From an uncultured Pelagibacteraceae bacterium (GTDB taxonomy: Bacteria; Pseudomonadota; Alphaproteobacteria; Pelagibacterales; Pelagibacteraceae), in NCBI GenBank assembly GCA_902569285.1, contig CACFTS010000005.1, positions 1-48,216 of the forward strand: DNA of 48,216 nt, written 5' to 3'. The notes under the pieces were generated by a model. That model ran no database searches. It was not told the DNA's origin and saw only the letters and a list, made by a program, of their open reading frames with translations. This document shows positions 22,915 through 35,619 of this stretch, one piece after another. Both the position numbers and the translations under genes were made by a program. The first letter of the stretch is position 1, and each line of letters starts with the position of its first letter.

Positions 22915-24315
22915 TTAAGAGTGTATTGCTCTTTTATCCACAGATAATGCTGCTTCTTTAACTGCTTCTGAAAAAGTAGGGTGCGCATGACATGTTCTAG
23001 CGATGTCTTCTGAGCTAGCACCAAATTCCATTGCAACACCAATCTCAGCAATTAATTCTCCAGCATGTGAGCCTATTAAATGTGCTCCTAATACTTTATC
23101 AGTTTTTTCATCTGCCAAAATTTTTACAAAACCTTCAGCATCATCAATTGCTTTTGCTCTAGAATTTGCCATAAATGAAAATTTACCAACTTTATATTTA
23201 ATATTTAATTCTTTTAGCTGTTCTTCAGTTTTTCCAATAGATGCAACTTCTGGTGTTGTATAAACAACTCCTGGAATAGTATCATAATTAACATGCCCTG
23301 ATTGACCTGCAATATTTTCTGCTACTGCAATTCCTTCATCCTCTGCTTTATGTGCTAGCATGGGCCCTGCTATCACATCTCCAATAGCATAAATATTATC
23401 CTGGTTTGTTTTAAAATTTTTATCAGTTTTAATTCTTTTTTTTTCATCTAATTCAACACCAATTTTTTTAAGATTTAATCCATTTGTATTTGGTTGCCTA
23501 CCTACAGATATTAAAACCACATCACATTCAAAATCTTTTTTATTTCCATCTTTATCTATTGTTTTAATACTGGCTCCTGAATTATTTTTTTTAATTGTTT
23601 CGACCTTATGTTGCATATGAAAATCAATACCCTGTTTTTTTAAAATTTTCATAAGCTCATTTGATATTTCTTTATCCATACCTGGAGTAATATGATCTAA
23701 AAATTCGACCACATGAACATCGGCACCAAGTCTTGACCACACCGATCCCATTTCTAATCCTATATAACCTCCTCCAACTACAACCATTTTTTTTGGAACT
23801 TGATCTAATTTTAAAGCTCCTGTTGATGAAACAATTATTTTTTCATCAAATTTAATTCCTGGTAAAGAAACTGGTACTGAACCAGTAGCAATTATTACCT
23901 TTTCAGCTTGTATTAAACTTTCTTTATTTTGATCATCTTTAATTGAAATTTCATTTTTTGATTTAAAGCTTCCAGCACCTTTAAAATAAGCTACTTTATT
24001 TTTCTTCAATAAAAACTCAACTCCCTTAGTAAGTATTGTAACTGCCTTATCTTTATTTTTCATCATTTTACTCAAATTTAATTTCACTTCTCCAATTTCA
24101 ATTCCCTTATTGGATAAATGTTGAGCCTTGTGAAATTCTTCTGATAAGTTTAGTAAACTTTTTGAAGGTATACATCCTACGTTTAAACAGGTCCCACCTA
24201 AAGAACCTCTTGATTCTATACATGCAGTTTTAAGACCTAATTGTGAAAGTCTAATTGCACAAACATAGCCACCTGGACCACCACCAATTACTACTGCTTG
24301 AAATTTATCCGACAT
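22915..24315 (-). CDS. lpd: Dihydrolipoamide dehydrogenase (E3)
   Basis: Reoxidises the dihydrolipoyl groups of 2-oxoacid dehydrogenases, reducing NAD+. FAD-binding GGGPGG is at 11-16 and the redox disulfide is C43/C48 in GGTCLNVGCIPSK. The second Rossmann motif is VVVGGGYIGLEMGSV and the C-terminal catalytic pair is in HPTFSE (445-450). It has 466 residues. It begins one base after the sucB stop, so it is the dedicated E3 of the 2-oxoglutarate dehydrogenase operon. Confidence 0.97.
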   Translation of the reverse strand: MSDKFQAVVIGGGPGGYVCAIRLSQLGLKTACIESRGSLGGTCLNVGCIPSKSLLNLSEEFHKAQHLSNKGIEIGEVKLNLSKMMKNKDKAVTILTKGVEFLLKKNKVAYFKGAGSFKSKNEISIKDDQNKESLIQAEKVIIATGSVPVSLPGIKFDEKIIVSSTGALKLDQVPKKMVVVGGGYIGLEMGSVWSRLGADVHVVEFLDHITPGMDKEISNELMKILKKQGIDFHMQHKVETIKKNNSGASIKTIDKDGNKKDFECDVVLISVGRQPNTNGLNLKKIGVELDEKKRIKTDKNFKTNQDNIYAIGDVIAGPMLAHKAEDEGIAVAENIAGQSGHVNYDTIPGVVYTTPEVASIGKTEEQLKELNIKYKVGKFSFMANSRAKAIDDAEGFVKILADEKTDKVLGAHLIGSHAGELIAEIGVAMEFGASSEDIARTCHAHPTFSEAVKEAALSVDKRAIHS

Positions 24316-25602
24316 TTAAATATCTAAAAATAACCTTCTTGGATCTTCTAAATTTTCTTTAATCATCTTTAAAAACGAAACAGACTCTTTACCATCAATA
24401 ATTCTGTGATCATAAGAAAGAGCTAAATACATAATGGGTCTAATTTTAATTTGACCATCTACTGCCATTGGTCTTTCAACAATATTGTGCATTCCTAATA
24501 CTCCTGATTGTGGCAAGTTTAATATTGGAGTTGAAAGCATTGAGCCATATACACCACCATTACTTATAGTGAATGTTCCTCCCTGTAAATCTTCAATAGT
24601 AAGTTTACCATCTTTAGCTTTTTCTGAAATTTTTTTAATATTTTTTTCTATATCTGCAAAAGATAATTCATCTGCATTTTTTAAAACTGGAACTACCAAT
24701 CCTTTATCTGTGCCAACTGCAAAACTTATATTGTAATAATTCTTATAAATAATCTCATTACCTTCAATTTCAGCATTTACAGTAGGGAAATTTTTTAAAG
24801 CTACTACACAAGCTTTAACAAAAAATGACATAAAACCTAATTTTACTCCATATCTATTTTGAAAATCATTTTGATTTTCTTTTCTCATCTCCATAACATT
24901 TGTCATGTCAACTTCATTAAAAGTAGTAAGTAAAGCTGCATTTTCTTGAGCTTGTTTTAATCTCTTAGCAATAGTTTGTCTTAACCTGCTCATTTTAATT
25001 TTCTCTTCTTGACCGTATTTAATTTTTCTTTCTGAAGGTGGTGGATTTGCACCCATTAAATTTAATAAATCACCTTTTAAAACTCTTCCATCTTTTCCAG
25101 ATCCTTTTACTGATTTAATATCAATTTTATTTTCACTAACAATTTTTCTTACTGATGGAGATAATTTTTGATTAACTTCTGTATTTATAGTTGAATTGTC
25201 CGATTCAACTTCATTGGTAAGAACAAGTAGTTTTTCTTCTTTTAATTTTTCATCAAAAATTTCTGGCTCTTCCTTTTCTATTTGTTGATCTAATTTTAAT
25301 ACATTATTTTCATTAACTGATGGTTCAATTTTTTTTATCTTCTCAGGTTTCTTTGAACCAACATTTTTCTCAGATACAGATCCTAAAATAGCTCCAACTT
25401 CAACTACAGAACCATCTTTTGAATTTATCTTTTTTAACACTCCTGATACTGGTGATGGAACTTCTAGATTTACTTTATCAGTTTCTAATTCAACAATAGG
25501 CTCATCAGCTTCAACTTTATCTCCTTCATTTTTTAACCATTTAGAAACCGTAGCTTCTGTTATACTTTCTCCAAGTGTTGGAACTAAAATTTTTTCACTC
25601 AT
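24316..25602 (-). CDS. sucB: 2-oxoglutarate dehydrogenase E2 (dihydrolipoyl succinyltransferase)
   Basis: Core of the 2-oxoglutarate dehydrogenase complex. A single lipoyl domain has Lys43 in [12 protein letters not shown] charged linker leads to the E3-binding domain ([14 protein letters not shown] near 148-162, [12 protein letters not shown]). The catalytic domain ends with DHRIIDG, His399 and Asp403. It has 428 residues. Spacing to sucA is 6 nt and to lpd zero. The linker is rich in Glu, Lys and Asn rather than the Ala/Pro common in high-GC relatives, in keeping with the base composition. Confidence 0.97.
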   Translation of the reverse strand: MSEKILVPTLGESITEATVSKWLKNEGDKVEADEPIVELETDKVNLEVPSPVSGVLKKINSKDGSVVEVGAILGSVSEKNVGSKKPEKIKKIEPSVNENNVLKLDQQIEKEEPEIFDEKLKEEKLLVLTNEVESDNSTINTEVNQKLSPSVRKIVSENKIDIKSVKGSGKDGRVLKGDLLNLMGANPPPSERKIKYGQEEKIKMSRLRQTIAKRLKQAQENAALLTTFNEVDMTNVMEMRKENQNDFQNRYGVKLGFMSFFVKACVVALKNFPTVNAEIEGNEIIYKNYYNISFAVGTDKGLVVPVLKNADELSFADIEKNIKKISEKAKDGKLTIEDLQGGTFTISNGGVYGSMLSTPILNLPQSGVLGMHNIVERPMAVDGQIKIRPIMYLALSYDHRIIDGKESVSFLKMIKENLEDPRRLFLDI

Positions 25603-25608
25603 TTTTAA

Positions 25609-28482
25609 TTATTCAAAAACTTCCTTTATAATTTCTTGCTGTTGAGAAACGTGCCTTTTTGCATAACCTGTTGCAGGAGATGCATCAGGATTTCTTCCAA
25701 TGTAAGAAACTTTATTATTATTAGCCTTTATATTATCTAATGTCCATTGGATATAATCTCTAACTGAAAACCAAGCACCCATATTTTTTGGTTCCTCTTG
25801 ACACCAATAAAATTTCGTATTTTTTGCATAAGGTTTTAGCTCTTTAGCGAGTGCTTTAGCTGGAAAAGGATAAAGCTGCTCAATTCGATAAAAAATAATA
25901 TCATTTCTTTTTAATTTTTCCCTAGCCTCAAGTAAATCAAAGTAAACTTTGCCGGAACAAAGAATCACTTTTTTAATCTTTTTTGGTTTTTCTAGTTTAA
26001 CAAATCCTTTAATTTTTGGGTCTATTGCATGATCCCACATAACTCTATGAAATGAATTTTTTTTACTAAAATCCTCTAAATTAGAAATACAATGTTTATG
26101 TCTTAATAAAGATTTAGGTGTCATTATAATCAAAGGTTTTCTAAAATCTCTATGCATTTGTCTTCTTAAAGCATGAAAGTAATTTGCTGGTGTTGTGCAA
26201 TTCATTACTTGCATATTATCATTTGAACATAATTGTAAAAACCTCTCTAATCTAGCGGATGAATGTTCTGGACCTTGACCCTCATATCCATGTGGTAGTA
26301 ACATAACTAGACCTGATGCTCTAGACCATTTTCTTTCACCTGAGGCTATAAATTGATCAATAACTACTTGTGCACCATTTGCAAAGTCTCCAAATTGAGC
26401 CTCCCAGATAGTAAGAGTATTGGGTTCAACTAAACTATATCCATACTCAAATCCCAAAACAGCCAACTCTGATAAAAAGCTATCAATTATCTCAATTTTT
26501 TTTTGTTTTTTTGAGATGTTATTTAATGGAATGTATCTAGAATTATCTAATTGGTTTCTCAAAACGGAATGTCTTTGACTGAATGTACCTCTTCCAGAAT
26601 CCTGACCTACTAGTCTTACAGGATAACCTTCTTCTAACAAAGATCCAAAAGCTAAAGACTCTGCCGTAGACCAATCTATTCCTTGTCCTTTTGAAATTAC
26701 CAATTTTCTATTGTTAAAAATTTTTAAAATGGTTTTATGAATATTAATTTCTTGAGGAATCACGTTTATTTTATTTGAAATTTCAATCAATTTTTTGGTA
26801 TCTGAACCAGTAATACCTCTTTTATCCTTACCCCTTTCAGGTTTATATCTAGACCAAGTACCCTCAAACCACTCGATTTTTGGTTTATAATCTTTTGCAT
26901 TTTTATACTGATCATTAAGTAATTCTTTAAATTTCTTAATCGAGCCACTTAAATATTCATTTGAAATTATCTTTTCGTTAATTAATTTTTCACCATAAAC
27001 TCTTACTGGTGAAGGATGTGAGTGTATTTTTTTATACATAAGAGGCTGTGTAAAGGAAGGTTCATCTCCTTCATTGTGACCAAATCTTCTATAACAAATT
27101 AAATCTATAACTACATCTCTATTAAACTTTAATCTAAAATCTGTTGCTATTCTTGCTGCATAAACAACTGCCTCAGGATCGTCACCATTTACATGAATAA
27201 TAGGTGCTTCAACCATTTTTGCTACATCTGAAGGATAAGGAGATGATCTAGCAAATCTTGGGCTTGTAGTAAAACCTATTTGATTATTAATTATAATATG
27301 AATAGTTCCACCGGTATTATGTCCAGGAAGACCTGACATAGCAAAACATTCAGCAACAACTCCCTGTCCTGCAAAAGCTGCATCTCCATGAATTAATATT
27401 GGTATTACTTTTTTTCTTTCTTTATCTTGATGAAAATATTGTTTTGCTCTTGTTTGGCCAAGAACAACGGGATTTACTGCCTCCAAATGAGACGGGTTGT
27501 CAGTCAAACTGACATGTACCGAATTTCCATCAAATTCCCTATTTGACGAAGCACCTAAATGATACTTAACATCCCCAGCGCCATCTTTTGATGTAGGATT
27601 TATTTCACCAGCAAATTCATTAAATATTCTCTTATATGATTTTTGTAAAACATTAGCTAATACATTTAATCTACCTCGATGTGACATACCAATTTTAACT
27701 TCTTTTACTTGTGATTGACCACCTATTTTAATAATTTGTTCAAGGGCTGGAATTAAACTTTCACCTCCATCAAGACCAAATCTTTTAGTCCCAACATATT
27801 TAGTATGTAGATACTTTTCAAATCCCTCTGCTTGTATTAATTTATTAAGAATTGCCTCTTTACCACTTTGAGTAAATTTAAAATCATCTGTCTTTTCAAC
27901 TCTATCTCTAAACCATTTTCTTTCTAAGGGATTGGAGATATGCATATATTCATACCCTATTGAGCCACAATACTTTTCTCTTAAAAACTGAAGTATTTCT
28001 TTAATGTTTGAATGTTGTTTATTTGTTACACCGTCTAGAAAAATTTTTTTTTTATAATCTTCTTTTTTAAATCCATAAGACTCAGGATGAAGCTCTTCTA
28101 AATAATCTGTTTTAAGTAATTCAAGAGGGTCTAATTTAGCAATTAAGTGTCCTCGCTGCCTATAAGACCTAATCATTGAAACAGCTTTAATTGAATTTGC
28201 ATTTGACTTAACTATCTCTAATTCACTTAGTTCTTTATTTTCATTAATTTGTTTTTGAGATTTGTTTACTGAAAATTTTTTAGATGGGCTCCATGATGGA
28301 CCATTTATTTCATCAACAATAACATTTAATTCTTCACCAATTTCATCAAAATACTTTCTCCAACTATTAGGTAAAGATGGATCATTATTTACAAACTTCA
28401 TATACATTTCTTCTATGAAGGCACTATTTGATTTGCTTAAAAACGCTGTTTTTTCGAATTCAAGATTTTTAGAAGAAGACAT
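25609..28482 (-). CDS. sucA: 2-oxoglutarate dehydrogenase E1
   Basis: Thiamine-diphosphate enzyme that decarboxylates 2-oxoglutarate. The N-terminal E2-binding tail (FLSKSNSAFIEEMY) is followed by SYRQRGHLIAKLDPL. The TPP fold is marked by VKIGMSHRGRLNVLANV, HLGASSNREF, and GDAAFAGQGVVAE near 370. The second half has EAQFGDFANGAQVVIDQFI and LPHGYEGQGPEHSSARLERFLQ. It has 957 residues, full length. It is the first gene of sucAB-lpd and lies 35 nt after sucD. Confidence 0.98.
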   Translation of the reverse strand: MSSSKNLEFEKTAFLSKSNSAFIEEMYMKFVNNDPSLPNSWRKYFDEIGEELNVIVDEINGPSWSPSKKFSVNKSQKQINENKELSELEIVKSNANSIKAVSMIRSYRQRGHLIAKLDPLELLKTDYLEELHPESYGFKKEDYKKKIFLDGVTNKQHSNIKEILQFLREKYCGSIGYEYMHISNPLERKWFRDRVEKTDDFKFTQSGKEAILNKLIQAEGFEKYLHTKYVGTKRFGLDGGESLIPALEQIIKIGGQSQVKEVKIGMSHRGRLNVLANVLQKSYKRIFNEFAGEINPTSKDGAGDVKYHLGASSNREFDGNSVHVSLTDNPSHLEAVNPVVLGQTRAKQYFHQDKERKKVIPILIHGDAAFAGQGVVAECFAMSGLPGHNTGGTIHIIINNQIGFTTSPRFARSSPYPSDVAKMVEAPIIHVNGDDPEAVVYAARIATDFRLKFNRDVVIDLICYRRFGHNEGDEPSFTQPLMYKKIHSHPSPVRVYGEKLINEKIISNEYLSGSIKKFKELLNDQYKNAKDYKPKIEWFEGTWSRYKPERGKDKRGITGSDTKKLIEISNKINVIPQEINIHKTILKIFNNRKLVISKGQGIDWSTAESLAFGSLLEEGYPVRLVGQDSGRGTFSQRHSVLRNQLDNSRYIPLNNISKKQKKIEIIDSFLSELAVLGFEYGYSLVEPNTLTIWEAQFGDFANGAQVVIDQFIASGERKWSRASGLVMLLPHGYEGQGPEHSSARLERFLQLCSNDNMQVMNCTTPANYFHALRRQMHRDFRKPLIIMTPKSLLRHKHCISNLEDFSKKNSFHRVMWDHAIDPKIKGFVKLEKPKKIKKVILCSGKVYFDLLEAREKLKRNDIIFYRIEQLYPFPAKALAKELKPYAKNTKFYWCQEEPKNMGAWFSVRDYIQWTLDNIKANNNKVSYIGRNPDASPATGYAKRHVSQQQEIIKEVFE

Positions 28483-28517
28483 TATTTTTTATTAATATAA
28501 ACTTAGAAAATAATTTT

Positions 28518-29393
28518 TCAATTAGACAATTTATCAAATAATGTTTTCCCAATTTTCGATGGTGATTTTGCTATAGTTATTCCACAATCTTTCATCTTTT
28601 TTATCTTATCTTCTGCGCCACCTTTCCCTCCTGAAATTATTGCTCCGGCGTGTCCCATTCTTCGACCTGGTGGAGCTGTTATTCCAGCAATAAATCCAAC
28701 TATAGGTTTTTTAATTTTATGATTTTTAATAAAATCTGCAGCTTCCTCTTCAGCTGTGCCACCAATTTCACCAATCATTAAAATTGATTGTGTCTCTTCA
28801 TCATTTAAAAATAAATCTAGGCAATCAATAAAATTAGTACCATTAATTGGATCTCCTCCAATACCTATACATGTAGATTGTCCCAAGTCATTTTCAGTTG
28901 TTTGAGCAACTGCCTCATATGTCAAAGTACCAGAACGAGAAACTATTCCTACAGATCCTCTTTTGTGAATACTTCCAGGCATGATACCAATTTTACATTC
29001 ATCTGGTGTTATAATTCCTGGACAATTTGGACCTATTAATCTGCTCTTTGAATTAGATAATTTTTGTTTAACTTTAAGCATATCTTGAACAGGTATTCCT
29101 TCAGTTATGCAAACAATTAATTCTATTGAAGCTTCAATTGCTTCAATAATTGCTGCAGCAGCAAATTTTGCAGGAACATAAACCATTGTTGCATTAGCAC
29201 CTTCAGAATTTTTTGCTTCTTTTACTGTATTAAAAACTGGAAGACCTAAATGTTTTTGGCCTCCTTTTTTTGGAGTAACTCCACCAACTAAATTTGTTCC
29301 ATATTTTATTGCCTGTTCTGAATGAAAAGTTCCATGTGCTCCAGTAAAACCTTGACAAATAACCTTGGTATTTTTGTTAACTAAAATAGACAT
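28518..29393 (-). CDS. sucD: Succinyl-CoA synthetase alpha subunit
   Basis: Makes succinate and ATP/GTP from succinyl-CoA with SucC. CoA-binding Rossmann segment [15 protein letters not shown] is near 16-30, [10 protein letters not shown] near 93, [10 protein letters not shown] near 122, and the active-site phosphohistidine is in [10 protein letters not shown] near 246-255. It has 291 residues. It starts one base after the sucC stop. Confidence 0.98.
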   Translation of the reverse strand: MSILVNKNTKVICQGFTGAHGTFHSEQAIKYGTNLVGGVTPKKGGQKHLGLPVFNTVKEAKNSEGANATMVYVPAKFAAAAIIEAIEASIELIVCITEGIPVQDMLKVKQKLSNSKSRLIGPNCPGIITPDECKIGIMPGSIHKRGSVGIVSRSGTLTYEAVAQTTENDLGQSTCIGIGGDPINGTNFIDCLDLFLNDEETQSILMIGEIGGTAEEEAADFIKNHKIKKPIVGFIAGITAPPGRRMGHAGAIISGGKGGAEDKIKKMKDCGITIAKSPSKIGKTLFDKLSN

Positions 29394-30554
29394 TTATTTT
29401 ATAGCCTCAACTATTTTTTTTGCAGCATCATCTAAATTTTCAGCTGAAATCAATTTTAAACCTGAGTTGTCGAGTATCTCTTTTCCTTCTTTAAAATTAG
29501 TGCCAGCCAATCTTACAACTAATGGAACATTAATATTAATTTCTTTTGCAGCATCTACTACACCTTGAGCTAAAACATCACATCTCATGATACCACCAAA
29601 AATATTGATTAAAATTCCTTTTACATTTTTATCTGATAGAATTATTTTAAACGCAGCAGAAACTTTTTCTTTTGAAGCTCCTCCACCAACATCTAAAAAG
29701 TTTGCAGGTTCTGAACCATATAATTTAATTATATCCATAGTAGCCATAGCTAAACCTGCTCCATTAACCATACAACCAATGCTTCCTTCTAATTTTATAT
29801 AAGCTAGATCATGTTTGCTTGCCTCGATTTCTGCTGGATCTTCCTCATTTAAATCTCTTAGGTCTACTATTTCACGGTGTCTAAATAGCGCATTATCATC
29901 AAAATTAACTTTAGCATCTAAACAAACAACTTTTTTTTCTTTTGTTAAAATTAATGGATTAATCTCAACCATATTTGCATCTGTACTCACAAACATTTTA
30001 TAAATTGATTTAATTAAAAAAACTGCTTCATCTTTAGAATTTCCATCTAATTTAAAAATTTCAATAATTTTCTTACATTCATCGTCTGAAATTTCATTTT
30101 TTAAATCAATTTTGGTAGTTATAATTTTTTCAGGTGATTTTAATGCTACTTCTTCGATATCCATACCTCCTTGATCACTAGAAATAAAAGCAATTTTAGA
30201 GCTAGCTCTGTCAACTAAGCAAGATAGATAAAATTCTTTATCTATATTTGAAGACTCTTCTACATAAAGTCTCTTGACCTCTCTTCCTTCAGGACCTGTT
30301 TGATGAGTTATCAATTTCTTACCAAATAATTCTTTTGCAGATTTTTCTAATTCTTCAAAAGTATCCAAAATTTTAACTCCACCTGCTTTTCCTCTTCCAC
30401 CTGCATGAATTTGTGCTTTTAAAACAAATTTATTAGTTTTTAATGATTTTGCTTTTTCCAAAAGCTCTTCTACAGAAAATGCAAAAACACCTTCTGGCAC
30501 AACGGCTCCATATTTTTTAAGTATTTCTTTAGCTTGATGCTCGTGAATATTCAT
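29394..30554 (-). CDS. sucC: Succinyl-CoA synthetase beta subunit
   Basis: ATP-grasp nucleotide-binding partner of SucD. The N-terminus ([16 protein letters not shown]) is diagnostic. [17 protein letters not shown] is near 44-60, [10 protein letters not shown] near 196, [17 protein letters not shown] near 259, and [10 protein letters not shown] near 318. It has 386 residues, full length. It follows mdh by 2 nt, and its stop abuts sucD. Confidence 0.98.
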   Translation of the reverse strand: MNIHEHQAKEILKKYGAVVPEGVFAFSVEELLEKAKSLKTNKFVLKAQIHAGGRGKAGGVKILDTFEELEKSAKELFGKKLITHQTGPEGREVKRLYVEESSNIDKEFYLSCLVDRASSKIAFISSDQGGMDIEEVALKSPEKIITTKIDLKNEISDDECKKIIEIFKLDGNSKDEAVFLIKSIYKMFVSTDANMVEINPLILTKEKKVVCLDAKVNFDDNALFRHREIVDLRDLNEEDPAEIEASKHDLAYIKLEGSIGCMVNGAGLAMATMDIIKLYGSEPANFLDVGGGASKEKVSAAFKIILSDKNVKGILINIFGGIMRCDVLAQGVVDAAKEININVPLVVRLAGTNFKEGKEILDNSGLKLISAENLDDAAKKIVEAIK

Positions 30555-30556
30555 TA

Positions 30557-31528
<972 letters not shown>

Positions 31529-33022
31529 TTATTTCATTGTTGGCATCACAAATTCAGCATTTGATCGAATTCCTGACGGCCATCTTGAAGTTATTGTTTT
31601 TAGTTTTGTATAAAATTTTATTCCTTCCATACCATGCATTGCACTATCTCCAAATAATGATCTCTTCCAACCACCAAAACTGTGGAAGGCCATCGGCACT
31701 GGGATCGGTACATTAATACCTACCATGCCAACTTGAATCTTGCTTGCAAATGATCTTCCTGCATCACCATCTCTAGTATAAATACTCACTCCATTCCCAT
31801 ATTCGTGATCATTAATTAATTTTACTGCTTCTTCAAAAGTTTTTGCTCTTACAACAGATAATACTGGTCCAAATATTTCTTCTTTATAAATTCTCATTTC
31901 TTTTTTAACATGATCAAATAAACAACTACCAATATAAAAACCATTTTCATATCCTTGTAATTTTAAATTTCTACCATCAACAATTAGCTTAGCACCTTCT
32001 TTTACACCTAAATCAACATATCCTTTTACCTTTTCTAAATGTTCTTTAGTCACTAAAGGTCCCATTTCTGAATTTTTATCCATACCAGGACCAACTTTTA
32101 AAGCTTCTGCTTTTTTTGATAATTTTGAAACTAGCTCATCACCTATATCTCCAACAGCAACAGCAACTGATTGAGCCATACATCTTTCACCAGCAGAACC
32201 ATAAGCAGCACCCATCAAGCCATTTACTGCCCCATCCAAATCACAGTCTGGCATAACAACTAAATGATTTTTTGCACCTCCAAGTGCTTGAACCCTTTTT
32301 TCATTTTTAGCAGAATTTTCGTAGATATATTTTGCTATTGGAGTCGAACCAACAAAACTTACTGCTTTAATATCTTTGTTTGTTAAGATTGCATCTACTA
32401 CTTCCTTATCCCCATTAACAACATTAAAAACTCCATCAGGTAATCCAGCTTCTTTTAATAATTCAGCTAATCTAATTGCACATGAAGGATCTTTTTCTGA
32501 AGGTTTTAATATAAAAGTATTTCCACAAGCAATAGCTATTGGGAACATCCACATTGGTACCATTGCTGGAAAATTAAACGGTGTAATACCAGCGACTACT
32601 CCTAATGGTTGTCGCATTGACCAACTATCAACATTAGTTCCAACATTTTCTGAAAATTCACCTTTAAGTAAATGAGGAATGCCACAAGCAAACTCAACAA
32701 CTTCTAAACCTCTCGTTAAAGATCCTTTTGCATCTTCATAGACCTTTCCATGTTCTGAAACTATTAATTGTGTAAGTTCATCTGAATTTTTTTCAATTAA
32801 CTCTTTAAATTTAAACATAACCCTAGCTCTTTGAAGTGATGGTTTTAATGACCACTCTTCAAAGGCCTTTTGTGCAACTGATACAATTTGTTCCAAATCA
32901 GCTTTAGATGCTAATCTTACTTCTTTTTCTTGATCACCAGTTGCTGGATTAAAAACTTTACCTTTTTTATCAGAAGTACCAGGAATTATTTTTCCACCTA
33001 CAAAATGTTCAATTAATTTCAT
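31529..33022 (-). CDS. mmsA: CoA-acylating methylmalonate-semialdehyde dehydrogenase
   Basis: Converts methylmalonate semialdehyde to propionyl-CoA, or malonate semialdehyde to acetyl-CoA, with NAD+ and CoA. It is an aldehyde dehydrogenase fold with the MmsA pattern: HGKVYEDAKGSLTRGLEVVEFACG near 91-114, GITPFNFPAMVPMWMFP near 145-161, GGAKNH at 248-253 and catalytic Cys281 in GERCMAQS. It has 497 residues. Sitting between sdhB and mdh, it delivers acyl-CoA to the TCA cycle. Likely sources are valine, thymine, beta-alanine, or 3-hydroxypropionate from DMSP cleavage; which applies cannot be told from the window. Confidence 0.93.
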   Translation of the reverse strand: MKLIEHFVGGKIIPGTSDKKGKVFNPATGDQEKEVRLASKADLEQIVSVAQKAFEEWSLKPSLQRARVMFKFKELIEKNSDELTQLIVSEHGKVYEDAKGSLTRGLEVVEFACGIPHLLKGEFSENVGTNVDSWSMRQPLGVVAGITPFNFPAMVPMWMFPIAIACGNTFILKPSEKDPSCAIRLAELLKEAGLPDGVFNVVNGDKEVVDAILTNKDIKAVSFVGSTPIAKYIYENSAKNEKRVQALGGAKNHLVVMPDCDLDGAVNGLMGAAYGSAGERCMAQSVAVAVGDIGDELVSKLSKKAEALKVGPGMDKNSEMGPLVTKEHLEKVKGYVDLGVKEGAKLIVDGRNLKLQGYENGFYIGSCLFDHVKKEMRIYKEEIFGPVLSVVRAKTFEEAVKLINDHEYGNGVSIYTRDGDAGRSFASKIQVGMVGINVPIPVPMAFHSFGGWKRSLFGDSAMHGMEGIKFYTKLKTITSRWPSGIRSNAEFVMPTMK

Positions 33023-33064
33023 GAATACGATCTTTTAGAGTAAAAACTCTTATTAGTCTATTGT

Positions 33065-33844
33065 TTAAATGTTAGTGGTTGCTAACATTTTTTTTATTTC
33101 AGCAATTGCTTTTGCTGGGTTTAAACCTTTTGGACAAGCACTAGTACAGTTCAAAATTGTATGACAACGATATAATTTTAATTCATCAGCAACCTTTTTT
33201 AATCTTGCTTGTCTTTCTTCATCTCTACTATCAACAATCCATCTATAAGCTTGTAACAAAACAGCAGGTCCTAAATATTTATCTCCATTCCACCAATAAC
33301 TCGGACAAGATGTTGAACAGCACGCACACATTATACATTCATAAGCACCGTCTAATTTTTCTCTATTCTCTTTTGATTGAATAATTTCTTTTGTCTCAGA
33401 TTTGGAATTTGATTTTAACCAAGGTTCAATTGATTTATATTGTTTGTATAAACCATCTAAATCACCTATTAAATCTTTTTTAACTTTTAGATGAGGTAAT
33501 GGATAAATATCAATGTCACCATCAATTTCTTTATGAGATGTAGTACAAGCTAAACCATTTTTACCATCCATATTCATAGCACAAGAACCACAAACTCCAT
33601 GTGCACAAGATCTTCTATAAGCTATTGTGGAATCTATCTCATTTTTTATTTTATTTAAAATGTCTAATACTTTAGAAGGACAATTATCCATATCTACTTC
33701 ATATGTATCAATTCTAGGATTCTCTCCAGATGAAGGGTCCCATCTATAAATATTTACTTTTCTTAAATTCTTAGATCCAGTTTTATCTTTAAAATATCTA
33801 CCTTTTCTAACTTGAGAATTTTTGGGTAAATTTATCTGAACCAT
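33065..33844 (-). CDS. sdhB: Succinate dehydrogenase iron-sulfur subunit
   Basis: Complex II electron-transfer subunit. The [2Fe-2S] ligands are in CAHGVCGSC (about 80-88) with a later Cys in GLAC. The 4Fe-4S and 3Fe-4S ligands are in [12 protein letters not shown] (about 168-179) and [14 protein letters not shown] near 231-244. It has 259 residues. It overlaps the sdhA stop by one base. A 42 bp gap separates it from mmsA and holds a weak AT-rich 5 bp inverted repeat. Confidence 0.98.
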   Translation of the reverse strand: MVQINLPKNSQVRKGRYFKDKTGSKNLRKVNIYRWDPSSGENPRIDTYEVDMDNCPSKVLDILNKIKNEIDSTIAYRRSCAHGVCGSCAMNMDGKNGLACTTSHKEIDGDIDIYPLPHLKVKKDLIGDLDGLYKQYKSIEPWLKSNSKSETKEIIQSKENREKLDGAYECIMCACCSTSCPSYWWNGDKYLGPAVLLQAYRWIVDSRDEERQARLKKVADELKLYRCHTILNCTSACPKGLNPAKAIAEIKKMLATTNI

Positions 33845-35619
33845 TAATAAACTCTTTCTTGAGGTGGAAAATATTGAACCTCGTTAGTTAATGTATTTTT
33901 ATGAACTGGTCTATAATCAATTTTTGTTTCTTTCCCATTACACCAAATAAGAGTATGTTGCATAAATTTTTCATCATCTCTTTTTGGATAATCTTCTCTT
34001 GCGTGTGCTCCTCTACTTTCTTTTCTATGATACGCTGAGTCAATTGTTGTTACTGCTTGTCTTATCAAATTATCAAATTCTAAAGTTTCAACTAAATCAG
34101 TATTAAAAATTAAAGATTTATCTTTTACAGATAAAGATTCCATTCCATCATAAGTTTTTCTGATTTCATCAACGCCTTCTTTAAGAGTTTTTTCAGATCT
34201 AAATACTGCACATTTTGATTGCATAGTTTTTTGCATATTAATTCTAAGCTCTGCAGTGGTGTTTTTCCCATTAGCATTTCTGAGTTTGTCAAATCTTTCT
34301 AAACATTTCTCAGTTTCTGATTCTCCAATATTTTCATGAGGCGTATTAGGTTTAACTAATTCTGAAGCTCGTTTTGCTGCAGCTCTACCAAATACTACCA
34401 AATCAATTAAAGAATTTGATCCTAATCTATTTGCTCCATGCACTGAAACACAAGCTGCCTCACCTATAGCCATTAATCCAGGAACAGTTTTTTCTGATCC
34501 ATTTAAAGTCAAAACTTCAGCTTTATAATTTGTTGGTATACCACCCATATTATAATGTACTGTTGGGACAACAGGTATTGGTTCTTTTGTTACATCAACA
34601 TTAGCAAATAGTCTTGATGATTCTGAAATTCCAGGAAGTCTTTTCTCAATTACCTTAGGATCTAAATGACTTAAGTGTAAATGTACATGGTCTTTTTCTT
34701 TTCCAACTCCTCTACCTTCGTTAATTTCTACTGCTATTGATCTGCTAACTACATCTCTAGATGCCAAATCTTTAGCTTTAGGAGCATAACGTTCCATAAA
34801 TTTTTCACCTTGTGAATTAACTAAATATCCTCCTTCTCCTCTAACACCTTCTGAAATTAAAGTACCATGGCCATAAATTCCCGTTGGGTGAAATTGAACA
34901 AATTCCATGTCTTGCAAAGGTAAACCAGCTCGCAATATCATTCCATTTCCATCACCAGTACATGTGTGAGCTGAAGTGGCTGAATAATAGATTTTACCAT
35001 ACCCACCAGTTGCAATTATTGTAATATGAGATCTAAATCTATGGATGGTTCCATCATTTAAGTTCCACGCTACTAATCCTTTACATTCACCATTTTTCAT
35101 TAATAAATCTAGTGCAAAATATTCAATGAAAAACTCTGTATTATGTTTTAAAGCCTGACCATAAAGTGTATGAAGTATTGCGTGTCCAGTTCTATCTGCA
35201 GCAGCACAAGTTCTTTGAACTGTTCCATTGCCATAATTTTTTGTCATACCACCAAAAGGTCTTTGATATATTTTACCATCATCTGTTCTGCTAAATGGAA
35301 CTCCATATTTTTCTAATTCTATAACTGCTTTTGGTGCCTCCTTACAAAGATATTCAATACTATCTTGATCGCCTAACCAATCAGAACCTTTAACAGTATC
35401 ATACATGTGCCAACGCCAATCATCTTCGCCCATATTACCAAGCGCAGCAGAAATACCTCCTTGAGCGGCTGAAGTATGACTTCTAGTAGGAAATACTTTT
35501 GAGATACATGCAGTTTTTAATCCAGCTTCACTTAAGCCTACTGCAGCTCTCAATCCAGAACCACCTGCACCTAAGACCAAAACATCATATTCGTGATCTA
35601 TTATTTCGTAAGAACTCAT
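33844..35619 (-). CDS. sdhA: Succinate dehydrogenase flavoprotein subunit
   Basis: Oxidises succinate to fumarate with covalently bound [13 protein letters not shown] is at 17-26 and the FAD-linking His is in [11 protein letters not shown] near 46-56. Substrate-region sequences include HPTGIYGHG near 247 and [12 protein letters not shown] near 360. It has 591 residues, full length. Gene order in transcription is sdhC-D-A-B; it overlaps sdhD by 4 nt (ATGA) and sdhB by 1 nt. Confidence 0.98.
   Translation of the reverse strand: MSSYEIIDHEYDVLVLGAGGSGLRAAVGLSEAGLKTACISKVFPTRSHTSAAQGGISAALGNMGEDDWRWHMYDTVKGSDWLGDQDSIEYLCKEAPKAVIELEKYGVPFSRTDDGKIYQRPFGGMTKNYGNGTVQRTCAAADRTGHAILHTLYGQALKHNTEFFIEYFALDLLMKNGECKGLVAWNLNDGTIHRFRSHITIIATGGYGKIYYSATSAHTCTGDGNGMILRAGLPLQDMEFVQFHPTGIYGHGTLISEGVRGEGGYLVNSQGEKFMERYAPKAKDLASRDVVSRSIAVEINEGRGVGKEKDHVHLHLSHLDPKVIEKRLPGISESSRLFANVDVTKEPIPVVPTVHYNMGGIPTNYKAEVLTLNGSEKTVPGLMAIGEAACVSVHGANRLGSNSLIDLVVFGRAAAKRASELVKPNTPHENIGESETEKCLERFDKLRNANGKNTTAELRINMQKTMQSKCAVFRSEKTLKEGVDEIRKTYDGMESLSVKDKSLIFNTDLVETLEFDNLIRQAVTTIDSAYHRKESRGAHAREDYPKRDDEKFMQHTLIWCNGKETKIDYRPVHKNTLTNEVQYFPPQERVY

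Noticed and set aside
32376..32675. A 99-codon open frame antisense to mmsA, and similar antisense frames elsewhere (e.g. 24485-24736, 29587-29802, 39237-39548, 44879-45199).
   Set aside because: They lie wholly inside strongly conserved genes on the other strand and show no recognisable domains or ribosome-binding sites.
33037..33050. AGAGT/ACTCT inverted repeat in the sdhB-mmsA gap as a terminator.
   Set aside because: The stem has only 5 bp, is AT-rich and is not followed by a T tract on the transcribed (minus) strand.
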